Shown here in pieces: positions 1 to 8,125 of a stretch of 64,000 nt of DNA (its first letter is position 1; each line of letters starts with the position of its first letter). The notes below the pieces were generated by a model. It searched no databases. It saw nothing but the letters and a program-made list of their open reading frames with translations, and had not been told where the DNA came from. Source of the DNA: Hymenobacter perfusus (GTDB lineage Bacteria; Bacteroidota; Bacteroidia; Cytophagales; Hymenobacteraceae). The stretch lies in the NCBI RefSeq assembly GCF_003944765.1, contig NZ_RWIU01000006.1:124001-188000 (forward strand), in the 5' to 3' direction. The translations under genes and the position numbers were made by a program.

Positions 1-433
1 TGGCATCAGTGAGCACCAGCACCGGTGCGGTGGCCTCCGCAGACAGGGCCTCCATCACGCCGGGTTTGCCGGTGCGCTGCCCGAACGGCCGGAACTGCAG
101 CTGCGGGTACTGCCGGGCCAGCTGCTCCACCAGCGCATTGGTGCGGTCCGAGGAGTTATCGGAACCGATGTAGAAAGTGAGCTTGTCGGGCGGGTAGGTG
201 GTGGCGAAGGTGGAGTGGATTTTCTGCTCGATGACCTGCTCCTCGTTGTACACGGCCAGCAGCACATCCACCCGAGGCAGCTCGGGGCTGTCGGGCACGT
301 ACAAGTCGGTGTTTTGTTGGCGGCCCCGGGCCAGGCGGGCCAGCAGGGCCGGAAACAGCACGTAGGTGTGGGCTACCAGCCCCAGCCCGCCCCAGAGGCC
401 GGCCGCTGCCAGGGCATCAGGGAGCGGCAACAC
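1..433 (-). CDS. Glycosyltransferase family 2, partial (C-terminus beyond the window)
   Basis: The minus-strand frame reads a short hydrophobic N-terminal segment and then the start of a GT-A fold: a VDVLLAVYNEEQVIEQKI stretch, the nucleotide-sugar region IGSDNSSDRTNALVEQL, and a GKPGVMEALSAE segment leading to VLTDA, where the metal-binding acidic motif begins. Only about 145 residues are present. The start is uncertain: GTG at 433 or TTG at 430 would give a protein overlapping the end of the upstream glycosyltransferase by about 15 bases, and no ATG is in this frame nearby. The overlap suggests translational coupling. It probably adds a sugar to a cell-envelope polysaccharide; the sugar cannot be read from the sequence. 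Confidence 0.8.
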   Translation of the reverse strand, partial: MLPLPDALAAAGLWGGLGLVAHTYVLFPALLARLARGRQQNTDLYVPDSPELPRVDVLLAVYNEEQVIEQKIHSTFATTYPPDKLTFYIGSDNSSDRTNALVEQLARQYPQLQFRPFGQRTGKPGVMEALSAEATAPVLVLTDA

Positions 434-1658
434 GGGGCGCGGGCTGCAGGATGGTGTACAAATCGAGGAAGCTCTCCACCACCCGACGGTTGTCGTAGAG
501 GCGGGCAATGGTGCCGGCAGCTTCCTCCCCAATGGCTGCCTGGCCCAGCTCGCCGCGGTAGTAGCGGCCCAGGTGCGTAAGCCACTCCTCTGGCGAGTCG
601 CCCAGCACAATGTCGAAGCCGGGCCGCACGTGAATGCCCTCGGCCCCCAGCCCGGTGCTCAGGATGCACTTGCTCAATGCCATGCCCTCGATAATCTTGA
701 TGCGCATGCCGCCCCCGCTCAGCAAGGGTACCAGCATCAGCTCGTATTGCTGCATAAACTGCTGGGCCGACTCCACGAACCCGTGTACCGTGACGCCGGG
801 CAGCTGCAGATTCCGGATGTGCTCGGGGGTATCCTTGCCAGCAATGTGTAGCTCCAACTCGGGATACCGAGCCTTGGCCTGGGGCCAGACTTCGCGCAGA
901 AACCAGTCGAAGCCCTCCAGGTTAGGGAGCCAGTTCAGTGAGCCAATCATGAACAGGGTACGCGGCTGGGGCCGCTTGGTCGGGTCGCGTTGGAAGCGGC
1001 TCAAGTCCACGCCGGCGGGCACAAAAACCACCGGCTCGGGGCAGCCCAGCCGGCGCAGGCGCTGCTGGTCGGCCTCGGTAATGGCAGCCACCCCATCAAA
1101 GCGGTGCAGCATCCGTTTTTCGAACTGCTGAAGCCGCTGCGCCAGTTTTTGCAGGTACCACTTTTTGATCGGGTTGCGGGTATTTTCGGCCAATTGCTGC
1201 CAGATGGTGTACTCCACGTTGTGGGCGCGCAGCACTACCGGCGGCAACGGCCGGCCGGCTTCCTTATCGGCCTCGGCCCAATACCCGGCGTACCAGGCCA
1301 CAAACGTGCCTTCCAGCTGCACCACGTCGAACTGCTCCCGGGCCAGCAATTCGGCCAGCCGGGCCTTCACTTCCTCGCTCACGAACCGCTCCACGTTGTA
1401 GGGCAGCTCGCTGGAAAGCAAATTTTTCAGCGCCTTTACGGGCGAGAGGTTGGTATTCACTTCCACGGTCAGCAGGCGCACGTTGGGGCCCAGGTGGTCG
1501 AGGACGGTGGCGGGCTGGTGGTGCTTGGGCGTGTTGAGGGCCAGTACCGTCACGCGGTGGCCGGCGCGGGCCAGACCGGCGGCCACGTCGTACATGGCAA
1601 TGGCCCCGCCATCGTGGGGCGGGTACGGAACGCGCGGACAAAGCTGCAGAATATGCAC
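417..1658 (-). CDS. Glycosyltransferase family 4 (GT-B fold)
   Basis: 413 residues with the two Rossmann domains of GT-B enzymes. The N-terminal acceptor domain opens with MHILQLCPRVPYPPHDGGA, and the glycine-rich turn is typical of family 4 transferases that use nucleotide-activated sugars. The C-terminal donor domain starts near FMIGSLNWLPNLEGFDWFL and carries the signature GGGMRIKIIEGMAL, which contains the conserved glutamate of the EX7E-type motif. It overlaps the next minus-strand gene, so the two transferases probably act in one surface-glycan pathway. A TAGCTTTG -7 box lies 30 bases upstream of the start. Donor and acceptor are unknown. Confidence 0.9.
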   Translation of the reverse strand: MHILQLCPRVPYPPHDGGAIAMYDVAAGLARAGHRVTVLALNTPKHHQPATVLDHLGPNVRLLTVEVNTNLSPVKALKNLLSSELPYNVERFVSEEVKARLAELLAREQFDVVQLEGTFVAWYAGYWAEADKEAGRPLPPVVLRAHNVEYTIWQQLAENTRNPIKKWYLQKLAQRLQQFEKRMLHRFDGVAAITEADQQRLRRLGCPEPVVFVPAGVDLSRFQRDPTKRPQPRTLFMIGSLNWLPNLEGFDWFLREVWPQAKARYPELELHIAGKDTPEHIRNLQLPGVTVHGFVESAQQFMQQYELMLVPLLSGGGMRIKIIEGMALSKCILSTGLGAEGIHVRPGFDIVLGDSPEEWLTHLGRYYRGELGQAAIGEEAAGTIARLYDNRRVVESFLDLYTILQPAPRVAAP

Positions 1659-1687
1659 GGGCAGAAGGAAGGATTCAGGTCAGACCG

Positions 1688-1695
1688 CAAAGCTA
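1688..1695 (-). promoter_or_regulatory. Putative -7 box (TAnnTTTG type) of the glycosyltransferase gene
   Basis: TAGCTTTG on the minus strand, 30 bases upstream of the ATG at 1658. It fits the -7 element of the Bacteroidota primary sigma factor. Call made from the motif and position only. Confidence 0.5.
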
Positions 1696-1819
1696 CGAAC
1701 CAGCGGCCCGCAACCTACTTCCGGCCGCTTCCCGGCACAAAGCCGATTGCCCGCCCGCCGCAGCACAGCACTAGCGGGCATAACTCTTACAATATCCAAC
1801 GCAATGGCTACCCCAAGCT

Positions 1820-3901
1820 TTACATGGAAGCCCGGGGAATGACGGTGCCCAGCATATTGGCCAGCTGGTTATCCATCTGCTTGAGCAGATGAATGGTTTG
1901 CAGGTTTTCCATCATGCTGGCCTCGTCAGTGGGGTGGCGCAGGGCTTCGAGGCGCACGGCCAGCTCGCGCTCCACGTTCACCTTGTTGAGGCGCAGAATG
2001 GCATTGTCGCAGGCAGTTTGCAAGAGGTCCAACTCGCGGGGAACGTGAATCTGGTGGGTGGTCCAGTTGGGGCTGAGCTCATACTTTTCGGTGGCCAGTT
2101 CGGCCACCACGCTGCGGATATCGGAGCGGCCGTGCTGGATGAGCGTACGCACCTCGGGCCAGCGGCCCTGCTCCAATTCCTGCCGGCACAGGTGCAGCAA
2201 ATCGGCGTAGATGCCGGTTTTGAAGCCGGTGCCCTCCAACTGCTCCAGCAGATACTGCGCCACCGAAACTTCCGGGGCCAGCGGCTGGGGCGAGTACAAC
2301 AGCAGCAGCCGCACCACTTCCCGCTCGCACAGCTCCAGCACGTCGGGCACGGGCTCCAGGTCCTCGCGGGTGAGGGTGCCCAGGTCGCCGCCGCCACCCA
2401 TCAGGTCCTCGGGCGAGGCACCATACATCAGGGCTTCGGCTTCCTCCTCGGGGCTGAGGCGGCGGTTGTTGGGTGCTGATTGTTGGTTGTTGGTTCGCGG
2501 CTGAAAACCGCCACTGTTGCTGCCAGCCGCCCCGCTCCCACTGCTGCTCTGGCCGCCGGGGGCCTTCTGGGTGGCGTTGCGCACCAGCTTATTGTACTCC
2601 GTGATGAGCACCTGCTCGTCGATACCGAAGGCCTGTGAGGTCTGCTGCAGGAACACCTGCCGCTTGATGGGGTCGGGTACTTTGCTGATGCTCTGCAGCA
2701 CCTCGCGGATGGCCTCGGCCTTTTTCACCGGGTCGTGGGCCGCCTCGCGGCTTACCAGGTCGGTTTTGAACTGGATGAAATCCTGGCTGGCGCCTTCCAG
2801 GTGCTCTTTGAAGCGCTGGTCGCCGACTTTGCGGATGTAGCTGTCGGGGTCGTCGCCGTCGGGGAACAGCACCACGCGCACGTTCAGCCCGCCTTCCAGC
2901 AGCATATCAATACCGCGCAGCGAGGCCCGGATGCCGGCCGCGTCGCCGTCGTACAGCACCGTCACGTTGTCGGTGTAGCGCTTGATGAGGCGGATCTGGC
3001 CGTCGGTGAGCGAGGTACCCGACGAGGCTACCACGTTCTTAATGCCGCCCTGGTGCAGACTCAGCACATCGAGGTAGCCTTCCACCAGGTAGCACAGCTC
3101 CTCCGAGCGGATGGGTTGCCGGGCCTGGTAGAGCCCGTAGAGCACGTCCGACTTGTGATAAATTTCCGACTCGGGCGAGTTGAGGTACTTGGCGGTCTTG
3201 TCGTTGGGCTTGAGCGTGCGCGCCCCGAAGCCGATGACGCGGCCCGAAATGTTGTGAATCGGGAACATCACGCGGCCCCGGAACCGGTCGTAGCGGCGGC
3301 CGGTGTCCTGGCCCTGGTCGTCTTCGCGGCGCACCACGAGGCCGGTTTTCTCCAAGTACTTCAGCTCGAAACCCGCCGCCGTGGCCGATTTCAGCAGGTC
3401 GTCCCACTGATCCAGCGAGTAGCCCAGCTCGAAGGTTTTGATGGTGGCCTGGTTGAGGCCGCGCTGCTTGAGGTAGCTCCAGCCGATGCTCTGGCCTTCC
3501 TCGTTGTCCTGGAGCAGCTTGTGGTAGTGGTCCTTAGCCCAGTTCGAGACGATGAACTGGGAGTCCTTTTCGTTCTGGGCCAGCTGCTGCTCGGGCGTCT
3601 TTTCCTCTTCCTGAACGTCGATGCTGTACTTTTTGGCCAGGTACTTCAGGGCCTCCACGTAGCTGGTGCCCTCGATGTCCATGATGAACTGCACCACCCC
3701 GCCGGCCTTACCGCAGCCGAAGCACTTGTACAGACCCTTGGCCGGGGCCACCGAGAAGCTCGGCGACTTTTCGTGGTGAAACGGGCAGCAGGCCCACATA
3801 TTCTGGCCCTTGCGCTTGAGGCTCACGAAGTCCCCCACCACCTCCACAATGTCGGCGTGGTGGATAATCTGGTCGACAGTTTCTTTGGGGATACGGGCCA
3901 A
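1820..3901 (-). CDS. dnaG: DNA primase DnaG
   Basis: Makes RNA primers at the replication fork. It begins ARIPKETVDQIIHHADIVEV, followed by a CHC2 zinc finger (CPFHHEKSPSF...YKCFGCGKAGG, residues about 38-65), the RNA-polymerase core, a Toprim segment (VEGYLDVLSLHQ and later VTVLYDGDAAG) and a C-terminal helical domain that should bind the helicase DnaB. About 693 residues, normal for the family. I chose TTG at 3901 as the start: the frame stays open to an ATG at 4042, but that stretch runs through a palindromic spacer and has no family similarity, and a TACCTTTG box lies at 3941-3948. The linker before the C-terminal domain (reads RTNNQQSAPNNRR) is encoded by a heptamer array; see the repeat at 2463-2496. 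Confidence 0.95.
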   Translation of the reverse strand: MARIPKETVDQIIHHADIVEVVGDFVSLKRKGQNMWACCPFHHEKSPSFSVAPAKGLYKCFGCGKAGGVVQFIMDIEGTSYVEALKYLAKKYSIDVQEEEKTPEQQLAQNEKDSQFIVSNWAKDHYHKLLQDNEEGQSIGWSYLKQRGLNQATIKTFELGYSLDQWDDLLKSATAAGFELKYLEKTGLVVRREDDQGQDTGRRYDRFRGRVMFPIHNISGRVIGFGARTLKPNDKTAKYLNSPESEIYHKSDVLYGLYQARQPIRSEELCYLVEGYLDVLSLHQGGIKNVVASSGTSLTDGQIRLIKRYTDNVTVLYDGDAAGIRASLRGIDMLLEGGLNVRVVLFPDGDDPDSYIRKVGDQRFKEHLEGASQDFIQFKTDLVSREAAHDPVKKAEAIREVLQSISKVPDPIKRQVFLQQTSQAFGIDEQVLITEYNKLVRNATQKAPGGQSSSGSGAAGSNSGGFQPRTNNQQSAPNNRRLSPEEEAEALMYGASPEDLMGGGGDLGTLTREDLEPVPDVLELCEREVVRLLLLYSPQPLAPEVSVAQYLLEQLEGTGFKTGIYADLLHLCRQELEQGRWPEVRTLIQHGRSDIRSVVAELATEKYELSPNWTTHQIHVPRELDLLQTACDNAILRLNKVNVERELAVRLEALRHPTDEASMMENLQTIHLLKQMDNQLANMLGTVIPRASM
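2463..2496 (-). repeat. In-frame heptanucleotide array in the dnaG linker
   Basis: Sense strand words AACCAAC, AACCAAC, AATCAGC, ACCCAAC, AACCGCC follow each other at 7-base steps. Because 7 is not a multiple of 3, the protein reads them in shifting frames as a polar N/Q/P-rich linker. It lies between the catalytic core and the helicase-binding domain, where length change should be tolerated. Confidence 0.7.
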
Positions 3902-3940
3902 GGCGGTGTGGGCAACAGAGGTAGCAGCGGAACAGAACCC

Positions 3941-3948
3941 CAAAGGTA
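3941..3948 (-). promoter_or_regulatory. Putative -7 box of dnaG
   Basis: TACCTTTG on the minus strand, about 40 bases upstream of the chosen TTG start. It supports a start downstream of the palindromes at 3985-4105. Confidence 0.5.
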
Positions 3949-3984
3949 GGCAGGAACGGGCGCGCAATGGCAGGTTAAAAGAGT

Positions 3985-4105
3985 GGTCCGGTCCGGCGGC
4001 TGCAAGCCGTCGGGCCGGTTGCCGTCCGCGCCGTCTGCCCAAGACCGTAACAACATCAGCTTACTTCAACCGGCCCGACGGCTTACAGCCGCCGGACCGG
4101 ACCGT
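3985..4105. repeat. Pair of REP-like palindromes (family A)
   Basis: Two hairpin units in opposite orientation: 3985-4020 with core CCGGCGGCTGCAAGCCGTCG, and 4066-4105 with its near reverse complement. The same core recurs at 10591-10639, 10683-10724 and, diverged, at 21282-21319 and 36428-36500. It lies between the end of the LLM oxidoreductase gene and dnaG and may also end transcription of the former. Confidence 0.7.
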
Positions 4106-4121
4106 TCAACCGTGCCGCCTT

Positions 4122-5135
4122 CTACCCCAGCAGCGGCTTCACCCGCTCGCCCAGCAGCTCAATGGCGCGGAGCAGCTTTTCGGGGGCTAGGTCGGCGTTG
4201 TCCATCTGGAAGGTGACGCGACTCACCCCGCCCAGCGACTCGGCGTGGCGCAGAATCTTGGCGGCCACTTCCTCGGGGTTGCCGACCAGCAGCGCGCCGC
4301 GGGGGCCGCGCTGGGCCTCGAAGTGGCCGGGCGTGACGGGTGGCCAACCCCGCTCCCGCCCAATGCGGGTAAAGGTGCGGGCGTAGCCGGGGTAATAGTC
4401 GGCAATGGCCTGCTCGGTGGTGTCGGCCACGTAGCCCAGGGAGTGTAGACCCACCTGCAGCTGTTCAGGAGCGAAGCCCGCCTTCCGGCCAGCCTCGCGG
4501 TACAAATCAACCAGCGGCCGGAAGCGGTGGGTTTCGCCCCCGATGATGGCCACCATCAGCGGCAGCCCCATGGCCCCGGCCAGCACAAACGACTCGGGCG
4601 TGCCGCCCACCCCGCGCCAGATAGGCAACTGCGCCTGCATGGGGCGCGGGTACACGGCCTGCCCCGTGAGGGCCGGCCGGAACCGCCCGCTCCAACTCAC
4701 CTGCTCCTGGTCGCGGATCTGGAGAAGCAAAGCCAGCTTTTCCTCAAACAAAGCGTCGTAGTCGTTCAGGTTTAGGCCGAAGAGCGGGAAGGCTTCGGTG
4801 AAGGAGCCGCGGCCCACCACCAGCTCGACCCGGCCGTGGCTAAGCAGATCGAGGGTGGCAAACTGCTGGAACACCCGCACCGGATCGGCGGCGCTGAGCA
4901 CAGCCACGGCGCTGCCCAGCCGGATGCGGCGGGTGCGGGCCGCCGCCGCGCTCAGAATCACGGCCGGGGCCGAATCCAGAAACTCGCGGCGGTGGTGCTC
5001 GCCGATGCCGAAGAAATCCAGGCCCACCTGGTCGGCGCGCTCGATGCGCTCCAGGAGCTGGCCCAGGGCCGTGGCGTTGTCGGAGGCGGTGCCATCCGTG
5101 GGGGCCGCGGCGAAGCTGTCGATACCAAGCTGCAT
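4122..5135 (-). CDS. LLM-class flavin-dependent oxidoreductase (luciferase-like monooxygenase)
   Basis: 337 residues of the bacterial-luciferase TIM-barrel superfamily, which uses reduced FMN or F420 to oxidise small molecules. Visible family features are FFGIGEHHRREFLDSAPAVI, IRLGSAVAVLSAADPVRVF, the LLSHGRVELVVGRGSF strand-loop and an EKLALLLQI helix. The substrate cannot be inferred. The start at 5135 gives the usual N-terminus (MQLGIDSF). The region just upstream carries a short heptamer array (GTTGTCC words, 5145-5165) and then a large palindromic repeat. It is probably monocistronic, with REP-like hairpins downstream. Confidence 0.88.
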   Translation of the reverse strand: MQLGIDSFAAAPTDGTASDNATALGQLLERIERADQVGLDFFGIGEHHRREFLDSAPAVILSAAAARTRRIRLGSAVAVLSAADPVRVFQQFATLDLLSHGRVELVVGRGSFTEAFPLFGLNLNDYDALFEEKLALLLQIRDQEQVSWSGRFRPALTGQAVYPRPMQAQLPIWRGVGGTPESFVLAGAMGLPLMVAIIGGETHRFRPLVDLYREAGRKAGFAPEQLQVGLHSLGYVADTTEQAIADYYPGYARTFTRIGRERGWPPVTPGHFEAQRGPRGALLVGNPEEVAAKILRHAESLGGVSRVTFQMDNADLAPEKLLRAIELLGERVKPLLG

Positions 5136-5144
5136 ATGTAGGGA

Positions 5145-5165
5145 GTTGTCCGTTGTCCGTTGTCA
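5145..5165. repeat. Short heptamer array (GTTGTCC x2, GTTGTCA)
   Basis: Three 7-base words in tandem, ten bases upstream of the LLM gene start. The words resemble those before lpxC at 42779-42813. Confidence 0.6.
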
Positions 5166-5212
5166 GGGCTAAAGCTACGGCCTGCCGGGCAACTGGTGGT
5201 TCGCATAACGAT

Positions 5213-5310
5213 GTAGAGACGCGACACTTCGCGTCTCGTCGTTGCTGACGTTGGGTAGTCTTCGTGGCCCCAGTCGTTCAACGACGAGACGCAAAATATT
5301 GCGTCTCTAC
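5213..5310. repeat. Composite palindromic repeat (GTAGAGACGCGACACTTCGC family)
   Basis: Each outer arm is itself a palindrome: GTAGAGACGCGACACTTCGC, then GTCTCGTCGTT, on the left; AACGACGAGACGCAAAATAT, then TGCGTCTCTAC, on the right. The two arms are inverted relative to each other around a 40-base centre. The structure is like a pair of REP sequences (a BIME). No gene is in the 5136-5351 spacer. Confidence 0.75.
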
Positions 5311-5351
5311 ACTACACCGTTCTTTGACTCGCACAGTTTGCACTATTGCTG

Positions 5352-6605
5352 TTAGAAATTACGGCTGGCGGTAGTTTCGGGGATGATGACCACGTAGTCG
5401 AAGTTCATGATGGTTGTCACCAGCGCGGAGCTGCTGATTTTCAGCTGGTCGCGGAGCAGGGCGCGGCGCAGGGGGCGCACATCGAACACCTGCCAAGTCG
5501 TGCCGGCCGGTGTGGCGGCCACGAAAGGCCGGATCATCTCAGTGTCGGCATTGGAATAAGTAGCCACGTTCTTGCTGAAATCCTGCAGGTTGAAGCCGCT
5601 GTTCTGGGTACCCTGTTTGCCGATAATAAAGATGTGCAGCGACTTCTGATCCTGCATTTCGGCCAGGTTCAGCGCCAGGTTGCCCACATCGTACACGCCG
5701 GCGGTAAAGCTGGCCCCGCGCCCCATGTGGCCAGCCCCAAATTTGAAGAGCATTTTGGGCAGCGGCTGGCCGGGCTTCTGGTAGGCGGGCAGCTCGGCCA
5801 GCAAATTGCGGCGCATCAGGTTTACACGGTCCTGGTGGCTCTGGAGGCCGGTTCTGGGTTGGATGGCCGTCTGGTTGATGTGGACGCTGGTGATATACTC
5901 CTGCACCATGCGCTGCACTTCCGGGCTTTCCTGGCGGGCCAGGGCTGTCAGGCTATCCAAGGTGGCCGGCGTGTGGCGGTACACCATCAGCTGGCCGGGG
6001 TCGGTGCTCATCACGGCCTGGTTGTGGGCCTGGTAGGCCGCGCCCCGCTGCCGCAGGTACGCGGCCGACTGCTTGTTTTTGGTTTTCTCGGCCAGCAGCG
6101 CGTAGAAGCGGCCCGGCGCAAAAAAGCCTACCTGCTCCAATCCCACAAGGGCCGTGTTCTGGCCCCGCAGCGCCCGGGCCAGCTCAAATTCCTCGGCCCA
6201 GCTATAGAAGGAGAGCCCCATCGGATACTGCCGCTCAACGGCCACGGGCAAACCGGGCTGCGCGGCCAGCTGCGTCAGGTCCCGGGCCTGGTACTTGTCG
6301 ATTTCGGCCACGAATACTACGGGTTTCAGCACCTGGGCCACGGCCTGGGTGAACCCCGGAATCTGAGCCATGCCGTGGTCTTCGCCCACCAGCACCACCT
6401 GACTTTTCTCGATGTCCTGCCGCAATTTCTCCCAGCCGGGGCCGCTGAACTGAGTGCCGGCCTGAGTAAGCGGAAACTGGTACTTGCGCAGCAGCCGCTG
6501 AAATGTGGTGTCGGCGGGAGCTTGGGCGCGGGCCGGCAAGCTGCAGGCTGCCAGCGCAACGACGGCGGTTAGTCGGGCCAACCGGCGCAGGGAGGAATCA
6601 AGCAT
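5352..6605 (-). CDS. Secreted protein of unknown function, GEDHG motif
   Basis: 417 residues. The ATG at 6605 starts a clear signal peptide (LRRLARLTAVVALAACSLPARAQA), so the protein is exported; the frame is open for 19 more codons but these do not look like protein. The body has VVLVGEDHGMAQIPGFTQAV near residue 65, then a hydrophobic strand VVFVAEIDKY, and a closing region LFKFGAGHMGRGASF. The G-E-x-H-G pattern with later glutamates recalls the erythromycin-esterase/ChaN/TraB-GumN group of folds, but I cannot assign it to one. No neighbour suggests a role: dnaG-side genes are unrelated and the next gene is divergent. Confidence 0.75.
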   Translation of the reverse strand: MLDSSLRRLARLTAVVALAACSLPARAQAPADTTFQRLLRKYQFPLTQAGTQFSGPGWEKLRQDIEKSQVVLVGEDHGMAQIPGFTQAVAQVLKPVVFVAEIDKYQARDLTQLAAQPGLPVAVERQYPMGLSFYSWAEEFELARALRGQNTALVGLEQVGFFAPGRFYALLAEKTKNKQSAAYLRQRGAAYQAHNQAVMSTDPGQLMVYRHTPATLDSLTALARQESPEVQRMVQEYITSVHINQTAIQPRTGLQSHQDRVNLMRRNLLAELPAYQKPGQPLPKMLFKFGAGHMGRGASFTAGVYDVGNLALNLAEMQDQKSLHIFIIGKQGTQNSGFNLQDFSKNVATYSNADTEMIRPFVAATPAGTTWQVFDVRPLRRALLRDQLKISSSALVTTIMNFDYVVIIPETTASRNF

Positions 6606-6667
6606 GAGAATCTGTCTGGATATAATAACGAAGTAGCCTCCAAGATAGGCAGCGGGCAGCATTTGTG

Positions 6668-6709
6668 GCCGAGGGTAGCGCGAAACGTTTGCGGCGCGCT
6701 ACCCTCGGC
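6668..6709. repeat. Perfect 15-bp stem hairpin
   Basis: GCCGAGGGTAGCGCG and its exact complement are separated by 12 bases. It sits between divergent genes, so it is not a terminator for either; it is most like a single REP-type palindrome. Confidence 0.6.
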
Positions 6710-6739
6710 GGGAGGCAACCACCGGCCGGGTTTCCGGGT

Positions 6740-6747
6740 TATCTTTG
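6740..6747 (+). promoter_or_regulatory. Putative -7 box of the mrp gene
   Basis: TATCTTTG, 47 bases upstream of the ATG at 6794. Confidence 0.5.
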
Positions 6748-6793
6748 CGCTTTGCATACGCACTTTCTTCGCCGACTCTATTCGCTGACTATA

Positions 6794-7897
6794 ATGGAAC
6801 CCATCACAAAAGAAGCCGTCCTAAAGGCCCTGAGCTACGTGGAGGAGCCCGACCTGGGCAAAGACCTCGTGACGCTCAACATGATTGAGGACGTGCAGAT
6901 TGAAGGCCGCCGCGTGTCATTCACGGTAGTCCTCACTACCCCGGCCTGTCCCCTCAAACAACTCATTCACGACGCCTGCGAGCGGGCCATCCACACGATG
7001 GTGGACAAGGACGCCGAGGTGGTGATTGTAATGACCTCGCGCGTGACCACCATGCGCCAGAACCGCGACCTGCTGCCCGGCGTGAAGAACATTATTGCCA
7101 TTGCCTCGGGCAAGGGCGGCGTGGGCAAAAGCACCGTCACGGCCAACCTGGCCATTGCGCTGGCCAAAACCGGTGCCAAAGTGGGCCTCGTCGATGCCGA
7201 TATCAGCGGCCCCAGCATGCCGCTCATGTTTGGCGTGATGAACGAGCGGCCCCACGTCTTCCAGGGCGAAGACGGCAAGAACCTCATCCAGCCCATCGTG
7301 GCCCACGGCGTGAAGCTGATGAGCATCGGCTTCCTGGCCCCGGCCGAGTCGGCCATTGTGTGGCGCGGCCCGATGGCCTCGTCGGCCCTCAAGCAGTTCA
7401 TCACGGAAGTGGACTGGGGCGAGCTAGACTACCTGCTCCTCGACATGCCCCCCGGAACCTCCGATATTCACCTCACCATGGTGCAGACGGTGCCCGTCAC
7501 CGGCTCACTCATCGTGACCACGCCCCAGAAAGTGGCCCTGGCCGACGCTGAAAAAGGTCTGCAGATGTTCCGGTTGCCGCAAATCAACGTGCCGGTGCTG
7601 GGTATCGTGGAGAATATGGCCTGGTTTACGCCCGCCGAGCTGCCCGACAACAAGTACTTCATCTTCGGCGAAGGCGGCGGCGTGGCCCTGGCCGAGAAGC
7701 ACCAGGTGCCGCTGCTGGGCCAGATTCCGCTGGTACAAACCATCCGCGAAAACGGCGACCTGGGCACGCCCGCCATCCTGCAGGACAACACGCCGGCCGC
7801 CGCCGTCTTCGCCCAGCTGGCCGAAGAGCTGGCCCGCCAGGTGAGTATCCGCAACGCCGTAGCACCGAAAACGAACATCGTGGAGATGAAGTCGTAG
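6794..7897 (+). CDS. Mrp/NBP35-family P-loop ATPase (iron-sulfur cluster carrier)
   Basis: 367 residues. Residues 1-90 form a MIP18-type (DUF59) domain (EAVLKALSYVEEPDLGKDLV). A deviant Walker A motif SGKGGVGKST follows near residue 107, then DADISGPSMPLMFG and the switch region LLDMPPGTSDIHLT. This is the layout of the apo-protein Fe-S carriers Mrp/ApbC. The usual C-terminal CxxC is not visible here; the end reads VRNAVAPKTNIVEMKS-like sequence, as in some Bacteroidota members. Start taken at ATG 6794, which gives the family N-terminus and follows a -7 box. The next gene encodes a NifU-type protein, so both probably serve Fe-S cluster assembly. Confidence 0.93.
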   Translation: MEPITKEAVLKALSYVEEPDLGKDLVTLNMIEDVQIEGRRVSFTVVLTTPACPLKQLIHDACERAIHTMVDKDAEVVIVMTSRVTTMRQNRDLLPGVKNIIAIASGKGGVGKSTVTANLAIALAKTGAKVGLVDADISGPSMPLMFGVMNERPHVFQGEDGKNLIQPIVAHGVKLMSIGFLAPAESAIVWRGPMASSALKQFITEVDWGELDYLLLDMPPGTSDIHLTMVQTVPVTGSLIVTTPQKVALADAEKGLQMFRLPQINVPVLGIVENMAWFTPAELPDNKYFIFGEGGGVALAEKHQVPLLGQIPLVQTIRENGDLGTPAILQDNTPAAAVFAQLAEELARQVSIRNAVAPKTNIVEMKS

Positions 7898-7907
7898 CCG
7901 AGCTCCA

Positions 7908-7988
7908 GGCCCCAGGGCTGAAGCCCTGGGCTAGTCAGCGGGCTCTTATGTTTTTCGCTGCGTAGCCCAGGGCTTCAGCCCTGGGGCC
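7908..7988. repeat. Palindromic repeat, CCCAGGGCTGAAGCCCTGGG type
   Basis: Both ends carry the self-complementary word CCCAGGGCTGAAGCCCTGGG or its complement, inverted around a 30-base centre. It lies just after the mrp stop codon and may fold into a long hairpin in the mRNA. Identical-looking words are common REP-type elements in many genomes (general knowledge). Confidence 0.7.
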
Positions 7989-8049
7989 GGCGTTTCCCCT
8001 GAACTTCTCCCCGCCCCGGCCGGTTTACCGTAGCGTCAGGCGAATGTTC

Positions 8050-8057
8050 TACCTTTG
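8050..8057 (+). promoter_or_regulatory. Putative -7 box of the NifU-like gene
   Basis: TACCTTTG, 69 bases upstream of the ATG at 8126; suggests separate transcription from mrp. Confidence 0.45.
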
Positions 8058-8125
8058 CTTTCGTATTGCCGACGCTGGCGGGCACTTTGCCGCCCAACCA
8101 GCGTACAACCCGTGAAATTCCCGTT

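Noticed and set aside
2735..3949. Long plus-strand open frame opposite dnaG
   Set aside because: No domain or plausible start; DnaG's zinc finger and Toprim motifs are on the minus strand. High GC gives long shadow frames.
3902..4042. N-terminal extension of DnaG to the ATG at 4042
   Set aside because: The stretch crosses REP-like palindromes and the likely promoter, and the family N-terminus begins at ARIPKE.
7908..7988. Rho-independent terminator of mrp
   Set aside because: Strong hairpin but no T tract, and both arms are the self-complementary word of a known-type dispersed repeat; kept as a repeat.
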